The notes below the pieces were generated by a model. The model saw only the letters and a program-made list of their open reading frames with translations. It was not told the origin of the DNA and searched no databases. From contig NZ_ATVL01000014.1 of assembly GCF_000420705.1 (NCBI RefSeq), forward strand, positions 78,075 through 142,074: a DNA stretch of 64,000 nt. Reading direction: 5' to 3'. The position numbers were made by a program, and so were the translations under genes. Every line of letters begins with the position of its first letter. Position 1 is the stretch's first letter. Source of the stretch: Hymenobacter norwichensis DSM 15439. Lineage in GTDB: Bacteria; Bacteroidota; Bacteroidia; Cytophagales; Hymenobacteraceae. This document shows positions 45,555 to 53,881 of the stretch, piece by piece.

Positions 45555-46145
45555 ATGCTCACCGCTGCCATAAGCGACGTGTTTGAAAATTACCTGCGTG
45601 CCAAGGTGCAACTCACGCCCGCCGAGTGGGCGCGCCTGGCCGCGCTGAGCAGCGCCCAGCACCTGCGCAAGCGGCAGTTTCTGCTGCACGAGGGGCAGGT
45701 ATGGCAGTGCTACGCCTTTGTGTGCCGGGGTTGCTTGCGGCAGTACCAGGTCGATGCCAAAGGCGGGGAGCATATGCTTAAATTCTCCATCGAAAACTGG
45801 TGGGCCGGCGACCGGGAAAGCCTGCTGAGTGGCCAGCCCTCGCGCCAGAATATTGACGCTCTGTAAGATACCGACGTGCTCCTGTTCCCCAAGGCCGATT
45901 TCGAGCAATTTGCCCGAGAGGTGCCCGCCTTCCACGAGCTTATCGATGGGCTGCTGAACCGCACCTACCTCGCCAGCCAGCGCCGCATCCAGACGGCCAT
46001 CAGCGCCGATGCAGAAACCAAGTACCGGGAGTTTGTGCAGACGTACCCCCAGCTTGCCCAGCGCCTGCCCCTGCGCATGATTGCCTCCTACCTGGGGTTG
46101 TCGCCCGAAACCCTCAACCGTATAAGAGGCCTGAATACCAAATAG
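45555..46145 (+). pseudogene. Crp/Fnr-family regulator interrupted by one in-frame stop
   Basis: From the ATG at 45555 the frame encodes a cyclic-nucleotide-binding-like domain (QFLLHEGQVWQCYAFVCRGC, ENWWAGDRES). It meets TAA at codon 104 (45864-45866) and then continues in the same frame to a normal end at 46145 with the HTH part SYLGLSPETLNRIR. The two intact paralogues have Glu at the aligned position (DAVED, EALED), so GAA or GAG has become TAA. Everything else is preserved, which points to a recent event. In the recognition helix the usual Ser is Asn (ETLNR). Confidence 0.85.
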
Positions 46146-46169
46146 GTAGCACCAGCACCCGCTGAAAGT

Positions 46170-46238
46170 CTTGACTTAAGTCAAGGTGTTTTTCCCACAA
46201 ATATCAAGAAAGGCCGCCTAGGAGCCATTCTACTTTTG
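46170..46238 (+). promoter_or_regulatory. FNR-like dyad, half-site and -7 element of the F420-reductase-like gene
   Basis: A perfect 16-bp dyad CTTGACTTAAGTCAAG lies at 46170-46185. A half-site ATCAAGA at 46203-46209 belongs to a position whose centre (46200.5) is 30.5 nt upstream of a perfect TAnnTTTG element, TACTTTTG (46231-46238). The dyads are 23 bp apart, about two helical turns. Confidence 0.55.
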
Positions 46239-46276
46239 TGTTGTCAGCAACGGAGCTGATTATCAACGAAAAACAC

Positions 46277-46876
46277 GTGAAAATCGGAATTATTGGCGCG
46301 GGAGCTATTGGCCGCGCATTCGCCACACAGGCCGTGCGCGCTGGCTACGAAGTGGTGCTGAGCAACCGGCACGGGCCGGCTTCCTTGGCGCCGCTGGTGG
46401 CCCAACTGGGCGGGCGCGCCCGCGCCGGCACCGTAGCCGAGGCCGCCCAGGCCGAGGTCGTCTTTTTGGCTTTGCCCTGGGAGCAGGTGGCCCCCGTTGC
46501 GGCCAGCGTTTCGTCGTGGGAGGGCCGTTTGGTTATCGACCCCACAAATCCCATTCTCCTGCCCGGTTTTCGGTTGGCCGAGTTGGGCGGGCGGCCATCC
46601 AGCGAAGTGGTGGCCGGCTTGGTGCCGGGCGCGCGGGTGGTGAAGGCCTTCAATACCCTGATGCCCGCCGTACTGGCCGCCAACCCGCGCGAGGCCGGGG
46701 GCCAGCGCGTCATTTTTTATTCGGGCAACGATAGCGCCGCCAAGGCCACGGTGGCCGGATTGCTTCAGCAAATGGGCTTTGCGGGCATCGACCTGGGTCT
46801 GCTGCACGAGGGCGGCAAGCTCCAGCAGTTTCCCGGCGGCCCGCTTCCCACCCTCAACTTACTCAAAGTCGCTTAA
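46277..46876 (+). CDS. F420-reductase-like NADP-binding protein, copy 1
   Basis: I take the GTG at 46277 as start, since the following KIGIIGAGAIGRAFATQAVR puts the Rossmann GxGxxG at residue 7 as in its paralogue; the upstream TTG lies in the -7 element. The 199-residue product resembles NADPH-dependent F420 reductase and coenzyme-binding proteins (SNRHGPASLAPLVAQLGGRA, FNTLMPAVLAANPREAGGQR, YSGNDSAAKATVAGLLQQMG). No F420 biosynthesis is visible, so the partner may be another reductant or substrate. Its paralogue is at 50510-51109. Confidence 0.8.
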   Translation: MKIGIIGAGAIGRAFATQAVRAGYEVVLSNRHGPASLAPLVAQLGGRARAGTVAEAAQAEVVFLALPWEQVAPVAASVSSWEGRLVIDPTNPILLPGFRLAELGGRPSSEVVAGLVPGARVVKAFNTLMPAVLAANPREAGGQRVIFYSGNDSAAKATVAGLLQQMGFAGIDLGLLHEGGKLQQFPGGPLPTLNLLKVA

Positions 46877-46947
46877 TCCCGCTTTTGGGCTGGCAATGAG
46901 CCATTTCGTAGCCAGCACTTCTTGTCTTCTTTGAAACCTCTTTCTAT

Positions 46948-47688
46948 ATGACATCCCTTAGCAACAAAGTAGCCTTCGTAACGGGCGGTAGCCGCGGCAT
47001 CGGGGCCGCCATCGTAAAGCGCTTGGTGGCCGACGGGGCCGCCGTGGCCTTCACCTACGTCAGCTCGGCCCCCAAAGCCGACGCCCTCGCCGCCGAGCTA
47101 ACCCAGCAGGGCGGACAAGTGCTGGCCATCCGGGCCGATAGCGCCGACGCGGTGGCCCTCACAGCGGCCATTGGGCAAGCCGCCGCGGCTTTCGGGCGGC
47201 TCGATATTCTGGTCAACAGCGCGGGTATCGCCAATGGCAAAGCCATGGAAGACCATACGCTAACCGAGTTTCGGCACATGATGGCGGTGCACGTCGAAGC
47301 CCCGTTTGTGGCGGCGCAGGCCGTGCTGCCCCACATGCCAGCGGGCGGGCGCATTATCACCATCGGCAGCAACCTGGCCGAGCGCGTGCCGGGGGCCAAT
47401 ACCACGCTTTATGCCACCAGCAAAGCCGCCCTGCTGGGGCTGACCAAAGGCCTGGCCCGCGACTTAGGGCCCCGCCGCATCACGGTAAACCTGATTCAGC
47501 CCGGCCCCACCGACACTGACATGAACCCCGCCGATGGCCCCTACGCCGACTGGATGCGCAACCAAATGGCCATCCCCGAATTCGGCCGCGGGGCCGACGT
47601 GGCCGCTTTCGTGGCCTGGGTTGCCAGCGAAGAAAGCCGCTTCGTGACCGGCGCCGCCCTCACCATCGACGGCGGTATGAGTATCTAA
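46948..47688 (+). CDS. SDR-family oxidoreductase (FabG-like)
   Basis: The 246-residue product is a classical short-chain dehydrogenase: TGGSRGIGAAIVKRLV cofactor motif, NSAGIANG, the catalytic Ser in GSNLAERVPGANTTLYATSK with YxxxK, and a C-terminal ALTIDGGMSI. It probably uses NADP(H). It follows the F420-reductase-like gene by 71 nt and ends at a strong terminator. Confidence 0.93.
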   Translation: MTSLSNKVAFVTGGSRGIGAAIVKRLVADGAAVAFTYVSSAPKADALAAELTQQGGQVLAIRADSADAVALTAAIGQAAAAFGRLDILVNSAGIANGKAMEDHTLTEFRHMMAVHVEAPFVAAQAVLPHMPAGGRIITIGSNLAERVPGANTTLYATSKAALLGLTKGLARDLGPRRITVNLIQPGPTDTDMNPADGPYADWMRNQMAIPEFGRGADVAAFVAWVASEESRFVTGAALTIDGGMSI

Positions 47689-47699
47689 CTTGTTGAGTA

Positions 47700-47758
47700 A
47701 AAAAGGCGAGAGCCAGGTAGTGTGCATTCGGTGCACACTGCCTGGCTCTCGCTTTTTT
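47700..47758. terminator. Strong bidirectional intrinsic terminator
   Basis: A 27-bp stem (47700-47726 with 47732-47758) has a 5-nt loop and ends in an A-run on one side and a T-run on the other. It lies 12 nt after the SDR stop and 30 nt before the stop of the opposing HxlR gene, so it serves both. Confidence 0.9.
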
Positions 47759-47787
47759 CAGCTATCTGCCCAGAAACGGTTTGCTGC

Positions 47788-48204
47788 TTACGTCAGGGCC
47801 TTTTCACGGGCGAGTTGCTGGTACTTCGCCACGGCCGCCTCTTTCCCAGTCTGGAGCTCGGCCAGCAAGCCAGGGTCCACAATGGTGGGGCCATGCTTGG
47901 CGCCCCACAGGATGAACTCTACTAAAATGGGGACGATATCCACACCTTTTTCCGTCAGGCGGTAGGTGAATTTCGATTTCTTATCGGCGGCGACGGCTTT
48001 GGTTAAGATGCCCTGCGCCTCCAGAAGCGCCAGGCGGTCGGCCAGAATATTGGTCGCCATTTTTTCAGCCGATTGCAGGAATTGCCCATAGGTCGACTTA
48101 CCCGCAAACACGATGTCCCGCACAATCAGCAGCGTCCACTTGTCCCCGAGCACGTCGAGCGACGTGCTGATGGAGCAAGTAGAACGCTGTTTTAGCTCTT
48201 TCAT
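47788..48204 (-). CDS. HxlR-family transcriptional regulator
   Basis: The 138-residue product is an HxlR winged-helix protein: SISTSLDVLGDKWTLLIVRD, SAEKMATNILADRLALLEAQ, FTYRLTEKGVDIVPILVE. The N-terminal Cys (STCSIS) is at the place of the redox-sensing Cys of YodB-type regulators. It is divergent from an NmrA-like gene with two copies of a 15-bp operator between them. Confidence 0.93.
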   Translation of the reverse strand: MKELKQRSTCSISTSLDVLGDKWTLLIVRDIVFAGKSTYGQFLQSAEKMATNILADRLALLEAQGILTKAVAADKKSKFTYRLTEKGVDIVPILVEFILWGAKHGPTIVDPGLLAELQTGKEAAVAKYQQLAREKALT

Positions 48205-48223
48205 AAAAAAGGTTTATTTTTTA

Positions 48224-48273
48224 CTTGCAATTTGCAAGCATTATAAGCCATCTTTGCACTTGCAAATCGCAAG
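48224..48273. promoter_or_regulatory. Twin HxlR operators
   Basis: CTTGCAATTTGCAAG (48224-48238) and CTTGCAAATCGCAAG (48259-48273) agree at 13 of 15 positions and each is a dyad. Their centres are 35 bp apart. They lie between the HxlR gene (start 48204) and the divergent NmrA-like gene (start 48405). Confidence 0.65.
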
Positions 48274-48404
48274 CAAATGTACGCAGGTTTTGCTTCTGCT
48301 ACTGTTGGGCGCCGAATTGCTTGCGGGCACCTTCAAAATTCAACCACCACCACCAAAAGCCTTTTTACCGACCACGCAGCAGTGGTCCTTATTTCTCTCT
48401 AACC

Positions 48405-49268
48405 ATGATTTTAGTAACTGGAGCCACCGGTGGGTTGGGCCACGAAACCATCGACTGCCTGCTCACAACCGCCCCGGCCACGGAAATCGCCGCCCTGGTG
48501 CGCGACGTCAGCAAAGCCACGGACCTCGCCGAGCGGGGCGTCGACGTGCGGCAAGCCGACTACTTCGACTATCCTGCGCTGGTGCAAGCCTTTCAGGACA
48601 TCGAGAAGGTGCTACTGGTTTCCGCCGTGGCATTTACTGACCGGCTGAGCCAGCACCGCAACGTCATCGACGCTGCCAAGGAAGCCGGGGTCAAGCACCT
48701 ATTTTACACCAGTATCCAGCGCAGCTCCGACTTTGTGCTGACGGAGGTGACGGAAAGCGACCTAGCCACGGAAGCCTATCTCAAAGCGTCCGGGCTGGTG
48801 TACACTATTCTCCGAAACGGCTACTATTTTGAAGGCCTAGGGTATCTGATTGGCAGCGAGGTGCCGGAGAAGGAAATACGTTTCCCCGCGGGGGAAGGCA
48901 AAATAGCCTTCATCAAGCGGACCGAGCTAGCCGCCGCCACAGCTACTTTGCTCACCAGCGAAGGCCATGAAAACCAGGAATATACTCTGGTCGGGAGCGA
49001 GGCCTATTCGTTTCACGACATCGCCCGGGAGCTCTCCGCGCTGGCGGGCCTGCCCATCACCTACCGCAGCAGCGAACTGGCGCCCTACATCGCGCAGACA
49101 GTAGCCGCCGGTTTCCCCGAACCCGTCGCCAACTTCTTCGCCCAGTGGGGTGCCGCCGCCAAGCATGGCATGTTGGCCGGCACGGATGATACTGTGGAGC
49201 AACTGCTAGGCCGCAAGCCCATGTCGTTGCGGGAGTACCTGAAAACGACGTATTTTCCTGGTGCCTGA
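48405..49268 (+). CDS. NmrA-family NAD(P)-binding oxidoreductase
   Basis: The 287-residue product starts at the ATG at 48405 with MILVTGATGGLGHETIDCLL, the atypical-SDR GxxGxxG. The motifs KHLFYTSIQRSSDF, YTILRNGYYFEGLGYLIG and YTLVGSEAYSFHDIARELSA match NmrA / quinone oxidoreductase 2 (QorB). The long upstream frame (from 48225) runs across the operators and is not used. Likely repressed by the divergent HxlR protein and induced by reactive electrophiles or quinones. Confidence 0.9.
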   Translation: MILVTGATGGLGHETIDCLLTTAPATEIAALVRDVSKATDLAERGVDVRQADYFDYPALVQAFQDIEKVLLVSAVAFTDRLSQHRNVIDAAKEAGVKHLFYTSIQRSSDFVLTEVTESDLATEAYLKASGLVYTILRNGYYFEGLGYLIGSEVPEKEIRFPAGEGKIAFIKRTELAAATATLLTSEGHENQEYTLVGSEAYSFHDIARELSALAGLPITYRSSELAPYIAQTVAAGFPEPVANFFAQWGAAAKHGMLAGTDDTVEQLLGRKPMSLREYLKTTYFPGA

Positions 49269-49404
49269 CCGCTTGTAGGCTCTTCTACCTTAAGCCACTA
49301 GCCAACTGGACCACGTAAGTGAATTAAGGCGATTTTCATTCGGAATGCGTTTAGCTAGAGATAAAAAGAGCCAATTACGGGCCGCGCCACAAGTTCATCA
49401 ACAA

Positions 49405-49442
49405 CCCCTGCATTTTACCTCAAATCGGATAAAAAGCAGGGG
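49405..49442. terminator. Hairpin between convergent genes
   Basis: CCCCTGC (49405-49411) and GCAGGGG (49436-49442) pair and the stem can continue with TTTT and AAAA after one mismatch. It lies between the NmrA-like and alpha/beta-hydrolase stops. Confidence 0.4.
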
Positions 49443-49470
49443 CTAAGAAGAGTGAAAGCCGAGCGGTAAC

Positions 49471-50442
49471 CTAGCCGAGGTGCTTCTTGAGTTCGGCTGC
49501 CGCGTGCACAAATAGCGACCTGACCGCCGGCACCTCAGCCAGGGCATTGAGCAGGCCAAAGTCGTGAATCATGCCGTTGTAGCGGATGGTGGTGGCGGGC
49601 ACGCCGGCCGCGCTGAGCTTACGGCCGTAGGCTTCGCCCTCATCGCGCAAGATGTCGTTTTCGGCCACCTGAATGAGGGCCGGTGGTAGGCCGGCTAGCT
49701 GCTCGGAAGTGGCGTTGAGGGGCGATGCGTATAGCTGGGCGCGCTCGGCGGGGTCGGTGGTGTAGGTGCTCCACATCCACTTCATCAGGGGGGCCGTTAG
49801 AAACCGGTCCTGGGCATACAACTCGAACGATTCGGTGTCGAAGGCGGCGGAAGTTACGGGCCACATCAGGACTTGCAGCTTGATGTGCGGACCGCCTTTC
49901 TCCTTGGCCATGAGGCAGGTGACGGCCGACATATTGCCGCCCACACTATTGCCCACCATGGCCAGACGCTGGCCGTCTACGTTGATTTCGGCGCCATTCG
50001 CGGCTACCCACTTGGTGGCGGCGTAGATTTCATTGATGGCCTGCGGGTACTGCGCATCGGGGCTGGGCGTGTAGTCCACGAACACGGCCACGAAGCCCGA
50101 TTCCACGACCAAGTCGCGCACCATGCGCTGGTGGGTGGGGAAGTCGCCGAGCACCCAGCCGCCGCCGTGGATGAAGATGAATACGGGCAGCACCGTACCC
50201 GCGGTGCCGTTGGGTCGCACGATGTGCAGGGGCACCGTGTAGCCGTCTTGTTCGATGGTGCGCTGCGTGGTTTCCACACCCGAAAGGTCCACGGTGGCCG
50301 AGGCTTGCGCGCCGACCAATACCTGGCGGGCGTCGGGTAAGGGCAGGGTTTCGAGGCCAGGGCCACCGGTATTAATGGCTTTAAGAAACTCAATAATCTG
50401 CGGGTCGAGGTGTTGGTCGGTGGCAAAAGGGGGAGCTTGCAT
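49471..50442 (-). CDS. Alpha/beta hydrolase, hormone-sensitive-lipase family
   Basis: The 323-residue product has the HSL oxyanion motif FIFIHGGGWVLGDF, the nucleophile in MVGNSVGGNMSA (GNSxGG), the acid in ENDILRDEGEAY and the His in NGMIHDFGLLNAL. Such enzymes hydrolyse short esters. The ATG at 50442 is preferred to the one at 50469 because it opens the usual N-terminal cap. It is the last gene of the leftward set that starts at the pirin gene. Confidence 0.9.
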   Translation of the reverse strand: MQAPPFATDQHLDPQIIEFLKAINTGGPGLETLPLPDARQVLVGAQASATVDLSGVETTQRTIEQDGYTVPLHIVRPNGTAGTVLPVFIFIHGGGWVLGDFPTHQRMVRDLVVESGFVAVFVDYTPSPDAQYPQAINEIYAATKWVAANGAEINVDGQRLAMVGNSVGGNMSAVTCLMAKEKGGPHIKLQVLMWPVTSAAFDTESFELYAQDRFLTAPLMKWMWSTYTTDPAERAQLYASPLNATSEQLAGLPPALIQVAENDILRDEGEAYGRKLSAAGVPATTIRYNGMIHDFGLLNALAEVPAVRSLFVHAAAELKKHLG

Positions 50443-50509
50443 AAGTTTGATAAATTGCGAGTTGCACACGTAGTAGTGCAGGATGAAAGAGAAACTGCGC
50501 AGCCCGCCG

Positions 50510-51109
50510 CTATGCCGGAAACTGAGCCAGATTAGTGCCCGACAGCGGACCGGGAAACTGCTGGAAACGGCCCCCGATGGCCAGGCTCCCTAGGTCGATG
50601 CCGGCAAAGCCCATGGCATCGAGCAATTGGAGTACTTCCGCCTTGGCCGACGCATCGTCGCCGGAAATAAAGATGACCCGCTTGCCGCCGCCCTCGTTGG
50701 GGTCGAGGGCCAAAATAGCCGCTCCCGTAGCATTAAAGCCCTTGACCACGCGGGCGCCGGGCGCTTGCTCGGCCACGAGTTCGGTGGAGGTTTTGGGTCC
50801 CAGGTCCAGCGGCTTGAAGTCGGGGAAGTGGATGGCGTTGGTGGTGTCCACGACCACCTGGCCCCGCCAGGCGGGTACGTGGGCCAGTACCTCGGCCACG
50901 GCATCCCAGGGCACCGAGAGTAGCACGAGGTCGGCCTGCACGGCTTCTTCCACGGTGCCCGCCCGTACGCCCGGCCCGAGGGTGGCCGCCAGCGCGGTGA
51001 GAGCGGCCGGCCCCGATTTGCTGCTGATGGTAATCTCGAAGCCGGCTTTGGCCGCGTGGCGAACAAACGCTTGGGCAATATTGCCCGCGCCAATAGTTCC
51101 TATTTTCAT
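50510..51109 (-). CDS. F420-reductase-like NADP-binding protein, copy 2
   Basis: The 199-residue product (MKIGTIGAGNIAQAFVRHAA, GxGxxA) is a paralogue of the protein at 46277-46876, with the same length and the matching segments SKSGPAALTALAATLGPGVR, VKGFNATGAAILALDPNEGG and FISGDDASAKAEVLQLLDAM. It probably binds NADP(H). It lies between the hydrolase and the GNAT gene on the same strand. Confidence 0.85.
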   Translation of the reverse strand: MKIGTIGAGNIAQAFVRHAAKAGFEITISSKSGPAALTALAATLGPGVRAGTVEEAVQADLVLLSVPWDAVAEVLAHVPAWRGQVVVDTTNAIHFPDFKPLDLGPKTSTELVAEQAPGARVVKGFNATGAAILALDPNEGGGKRVIFISGDDASAKAEVLQLLDAMGFAGIDLGSLAIGGRFQQFPGPLSGTNLAQFPA

Positions 51110-51160
51110 GCGTTTAGGTTGAGGTGAAATTTGAGTAAGAAGTTGCGAGCAAGCAGCTTG

Positions 51161-51478
51161 CTAGTGCGCACTGGCGGGCCGGTAGCCGGAGGCCACCAGC
51201 CGGTACCAATCGGGGTGCTGGTGGAGGTAGCGCGCCACAAACGGGCACAACGGAATGATGGTCAGGTGGCGCTCATCGGCTAGGTGCAGCACTTTTTCCA
51301 CGAGGGCGCTGCCCACGCCTTGCCCTTGCAAGTCGGTGGGCACTTCGGTATGTACCAGGCTGAGGTACTGGTGATGCAGCTGGTACTGCACCAGCGCAGT
51401 AGCATCCGCAATGGTCAACTCGAATTGCTGGTCGTAGGTATTATCGGTGAGGGGAAGGGCTTGGTAGTTTGGGTTCAT
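51161..51478 (-). CDS. GNAT-family N-acetyltransferase, YjdJ type
   Basis: The 105-residue product is a small GNAT domain with the acetyl-CoA loop VPTDLQGQGVGSALVEKVLH and the end LCPFVARYLHQHPDWYRLV, as in YjdJ-like single-domain acetyltransferases. Its ATG overlaps the pirin stop (ATGA), which indicates translational coupling. Confidence 0.9.
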   Translation of the reverse strand: MNPNYQALPLTDNTYDQQFELTIADATALVQYQLHHQYLSLVHTEVPTDLQGQGVGSALVEKVLHLADERHLTIIPLCPFVARYLHQHPDWYRLVASGYRPASAH

Positions 51479-52392
51479 AGCAGGGTGATGCGGGGCGATA
51501 AATCTTGCGGCGACGTGACGACTTCGTAGGTAATCTGGCCGTACTCGCCGGCGAAAAAATCTTCGTAAGCCGTGGCTATTTCGGCGTGGCTGTTCATCAC
51601 GAAGGGGCCTTGAGCTACCAGCGGTTCGGGTATCGGCTGGCCGCCAAACACCAGCACGCTCACCGGCTCGATGCTGGGATTGGTGAAAATGATGGGCCCG
51701 ACTTCCGCGCCGAACAGCACTAACTCGCTCTGGCCATGTAACTCGCCGTTGATGCGCGCGGGCTCGGCCGGCACGAAGGCGGCGTAGTCCAGGCCGATTT
51801 TGGTGGCCAGGGTAAACGTGGCCTTGGGACTGAGCTGCAAGTGGTACAAGAACTGCGGGCTGCTGGTGGGCACCGGCGAGGCGGCATCGCCCAGCGCCCC
51901 GAGCAGCACCCGCAGGCTGCCGGCCGCCTCGGGCAGCAGCACTTCGGGCACCGCCGTGGCGTGCAGGGCTAGGTAGTCGGGGGCATCGGCTTTATGGCAG
52001 GCGGGCAGGTTTAACCAGAACTGCAAGGCGTGCAGCACGCCACCTTTGGCCTGAAAATCGAGGCTGGAGTTTTCGTCGTGCAGCACACCTCGGCCGGCCT
52101 TCATCCACTGGGCGCCGCCGGCGGCTACCACGCCGTGGTGGCCGGCGCTGTCGTAGTGCTCGAGGGCGCCGCTCAGCACGTAGGTAAAGGTGGCGATGCC
52201 CCGGTGCGGGTGGGCGGTTTCGCCGGTGGGCGCCTTCGGGACCTGGGGCTCAAACCGGGTGGGGTACACATGGTCGAGGAAAACGAACGGCCCCACGGCG
52301 GCAACCATGCGGCTGGGCAGCAGCCGGTTGACGAGCAGTTTGCCCACCCGGGCATTGGTACCCCCAACCTGCGCGATGATGGATTTGGTCAT
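51475..52392 (-). CDS. Pirin-family bicupin protein
   Basis: The 305-residue product is a pirin: VGPFVFLDHVYPTRF, the metal-binding PHRGIATFTYVLSGALEHYD, and GGAQWMKAGRGVLHDENSSL; the C-terminal cupin is VLVFGGQPIPEPLVAQGPFV. Pirins are iron-containing and some have quercetinase or redox-sensor activity. It heads a leftward operon (pirin, GNAT, F420-reductase-like, hydrolase) driven from a promoter with an FNR-type box. Confidence 0.93.
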   Translation of the reverse strand: MTKSIIAQVGGTNARVGKLLVNRLLPSRMVAAVGPFVFLDHVYPTRFEPQVPKAPTGETAHPHRGIATFTYVLSGALEHYDSAGHHGVVAAGGAQWMKAGRGVLHDENSSLDFQAKGGVLHALQFWLNLPACHKADAPDYLALHATAVPEVLLPEAAGSLRVLLGALGDAASPVPTSSPQFLYHLQLSPKATFTLATKIGLDYAAFVPAEPARINGELHGQSELVLFGAEVGPIIFTNPSIEPVSVLVFGGQPIPEPLVAQGPFVMNSHAEIATAYEDFFAGEYGQITYEVVTSPQDLSPRITLL

Positions 52393-52441
52393 GGCGTGCG
52401 TGCTAGTGTGCAGGGCCTTTAGCGAGGCGCTACGGCTGCTA

Positions 52442-52486
52442 CAAAGGTGGCCAGCTTGGTAAGGGAGGTTTCTTGACTTTTATCAA
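52442..52486 (-). promoter_or_regulatory. FNR-type box and -7 element of the pirin operon
   Basis: TTGACTTTTATCAA (52473-52486), with arms extended to TTCTTGA and TCAAGAA, is centred 30.5 nt upstream of CACCTTTG on the minus strand (52449-52442). This -7 sequence is identical to that of the LLM gene. The box overlaps the last codons of the Crp/Fnr gene next door. Confidence 0.65.
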
Positions 52487-53091
52487 GAAAGCACCTCGGC
52501 CAGCTGGGGCTTGGCCGCCAGCAACCGGGTGCGAATGCGGCTCAGCGTTTCGGGCAAAATGCCGAGGTAAGACGCAATCAGCTGCTGCGAAAACCGCCGC
52601 TCAAACGTCGGATGCTGCGCCCGAAAAGCCACATAGCGCTCTTCGGCCGTGCTGGAAATGGCGGCTTCCAAGCGTTTCTGCGTGGCAATATTGTGGCGAT
52701 GGTCCAACCCTCGCATCAAGTCGGCCCAGGCTGGCACGGTGCAGAGTAGCTCCTGCATTTGCGCGTGGGTTATCAGCAGCAGGCTGGCATCTTCCAGCGC
52801 CTCCACATAATAGCGCGATGGGGTGAGCAACACGCAGCTTTCCCGGTCGCCGACCCACCAGTTTTCAACCCCTAGGCTGAGCACATGCTCACCGCCTTTT
52901 TCATTTACGCTGTACATCCGCAAAGCGCCCGCCAGCACAAAGGCAAAGTGCTTGCACACCTCGCCCGCCCGCAGCAGGAAAGCCTTCTTTCGCAGCTTCT
53001 TCGGCGTAAATGCGGCACAGATGCGGGCAAAGTCCGCGTCGGAAACGGGCGTCGAAATACCAGCGTCAATGTAGGAGCGAAAAGCGTGCAT
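52483..53091 (-). CDS. Crp/Fnr-family regulator, intact copy A
   Basis: The 202-residue product starts at the ATG at 53091 (MHAFRSYIDAGISTPVSDAD). It has a cNMP-binding-like beta-barrel (KAFLLRAGEVCKHFAFVLAG, ENWWVGDRESCV) and a C-terminal HTH (FSQQLIASYLGILPETLSRI). In the recognition helix E-T-L-S-R matches the E-x-x-S-R of E. coli FNR, which contacts TTGAT. No N-terminal Fe-S cysteine cluster is present, so oxygen sensing by a [4Fe-4S] centre is not expected. It follows copy B by 43 nt. Confidence 0.88.
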   Translation of the reverse strand: MHAFRSYIDAGISTPVSDADFARICAAFTPKKLRKKAFLLRAGEVCKHFAFVLAGALRMYSVNEKGGEHVLSLGVENWWVGDRESCVLLTPSRYYVEALEDASLLLITHAQMQELLCTVPAWADLMRGLDHRHNIATQKRLEAAISSTAEERYVAFRAQHPTFERRFSQQLIASYLGILPETLSRIRTRLLAAKPQLAEVLS

Positions 53092-53134
53092 AGCGTCGTG
53101 CGTAAGGGTAGGCCAAGCATTCGAAACCCTAGAT

Positions 53135-53734
53135 TCAGATGCCAGCCGCTGCAGGAACATGCAGCAGCTTGGTGCGGATACGGCTCAGTGTTTCGGGCGA
53201 AATGCCGAGGTAGGAGGCAATCATGAGCTGCGAAAACCGCTGTACATAAGTAGGGTGCTGAGCAATAAAGGCGACATACCGCTCCTCGGCCGAGCAGGAA
53301 ATGGCATCGTGCAGCCGCTTTTGGGTGGCAATGGCATTGCGCTCGTCCTGGATGCGCACCAGCTCGGCCACCAGCGGGACGGTGCGCACCAGCCCCTGCG
53401 CCTGCGGGCAGTTGATGAGCAGCAGCTGTGAATCTTCCACGGCGTCGATGTAGTAGGGCGAAGGCGTGAGCTGCGCCCAGCTTTCCCGGTCGCCAATCCA
53501 CATATTCTCTACCCCCAGCACGTGAATGTGCTTGTTGCCGCGGGCATCCATCGTGTACAGGCGCAATGCGCCCTGCATCACAAAGGCCTGGTATTGACAT
53601 ACTTCGCCGGCCTGCAAGAGAAACTGCCTTTTCTGGAGTCGGTAGGGCAGCAATTCGGCCGCCACCAGAGCGAAATCGGCGTCGGAAATGGTGGAGCGGG
53701 TTTGCTGGTCGATGTAGTCGCGGAGAACCTGCAT
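53135..53734 (-). CDS. Crp/Fnr-family regulator, intact copy B
   Basis: The 199-residue product starts at the ATG at 53734 (MQVLRDYIDQQTRSTISDAD) and shares its plan with copy A: QFLLQAGEVCQYQAFVMQGA, ENMWIGDRES and the HTH SQLMIASYLGISPETLSRIR with E-x-x-S-R. It has Glu100 where the copy at 45.5 kb has a stop. The upstream gap to the divergent sigma-54-activator gene holds a 43-bp dyad. Confidence 0.88.
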   Translation of the reverse strand: MQVLRDYIDQQTRSTISDADFALVAAELLPYRLQKRQFLLQAGEVCQYQAFVMQGALRLYTMDARGNKHIHVLGVENMWIGDRESWAQLTPSPYYIDAVEDSQLLLINCPQAQGLVRTVPLVAELVRIQDERNAIATQKRLHDAISCSAEERYVAFIAQHPTYVQRFSQLMIASYLGISPETLSRIRTKLLHVPAAAGI

Positions 53735-53881
53735 AGCATGGGCGAAAAGGCAGAAAATCGGTAGCCACTTGGTGGGTTGCCAAATAGGTGCCAACCGCCC
53801 AACCTACTCGGCTTAACACTACACACCATTCTCAAAAACAGGTGGTTAATAGCCAAAAAATGCAAGAGATAGTTAATTAGT

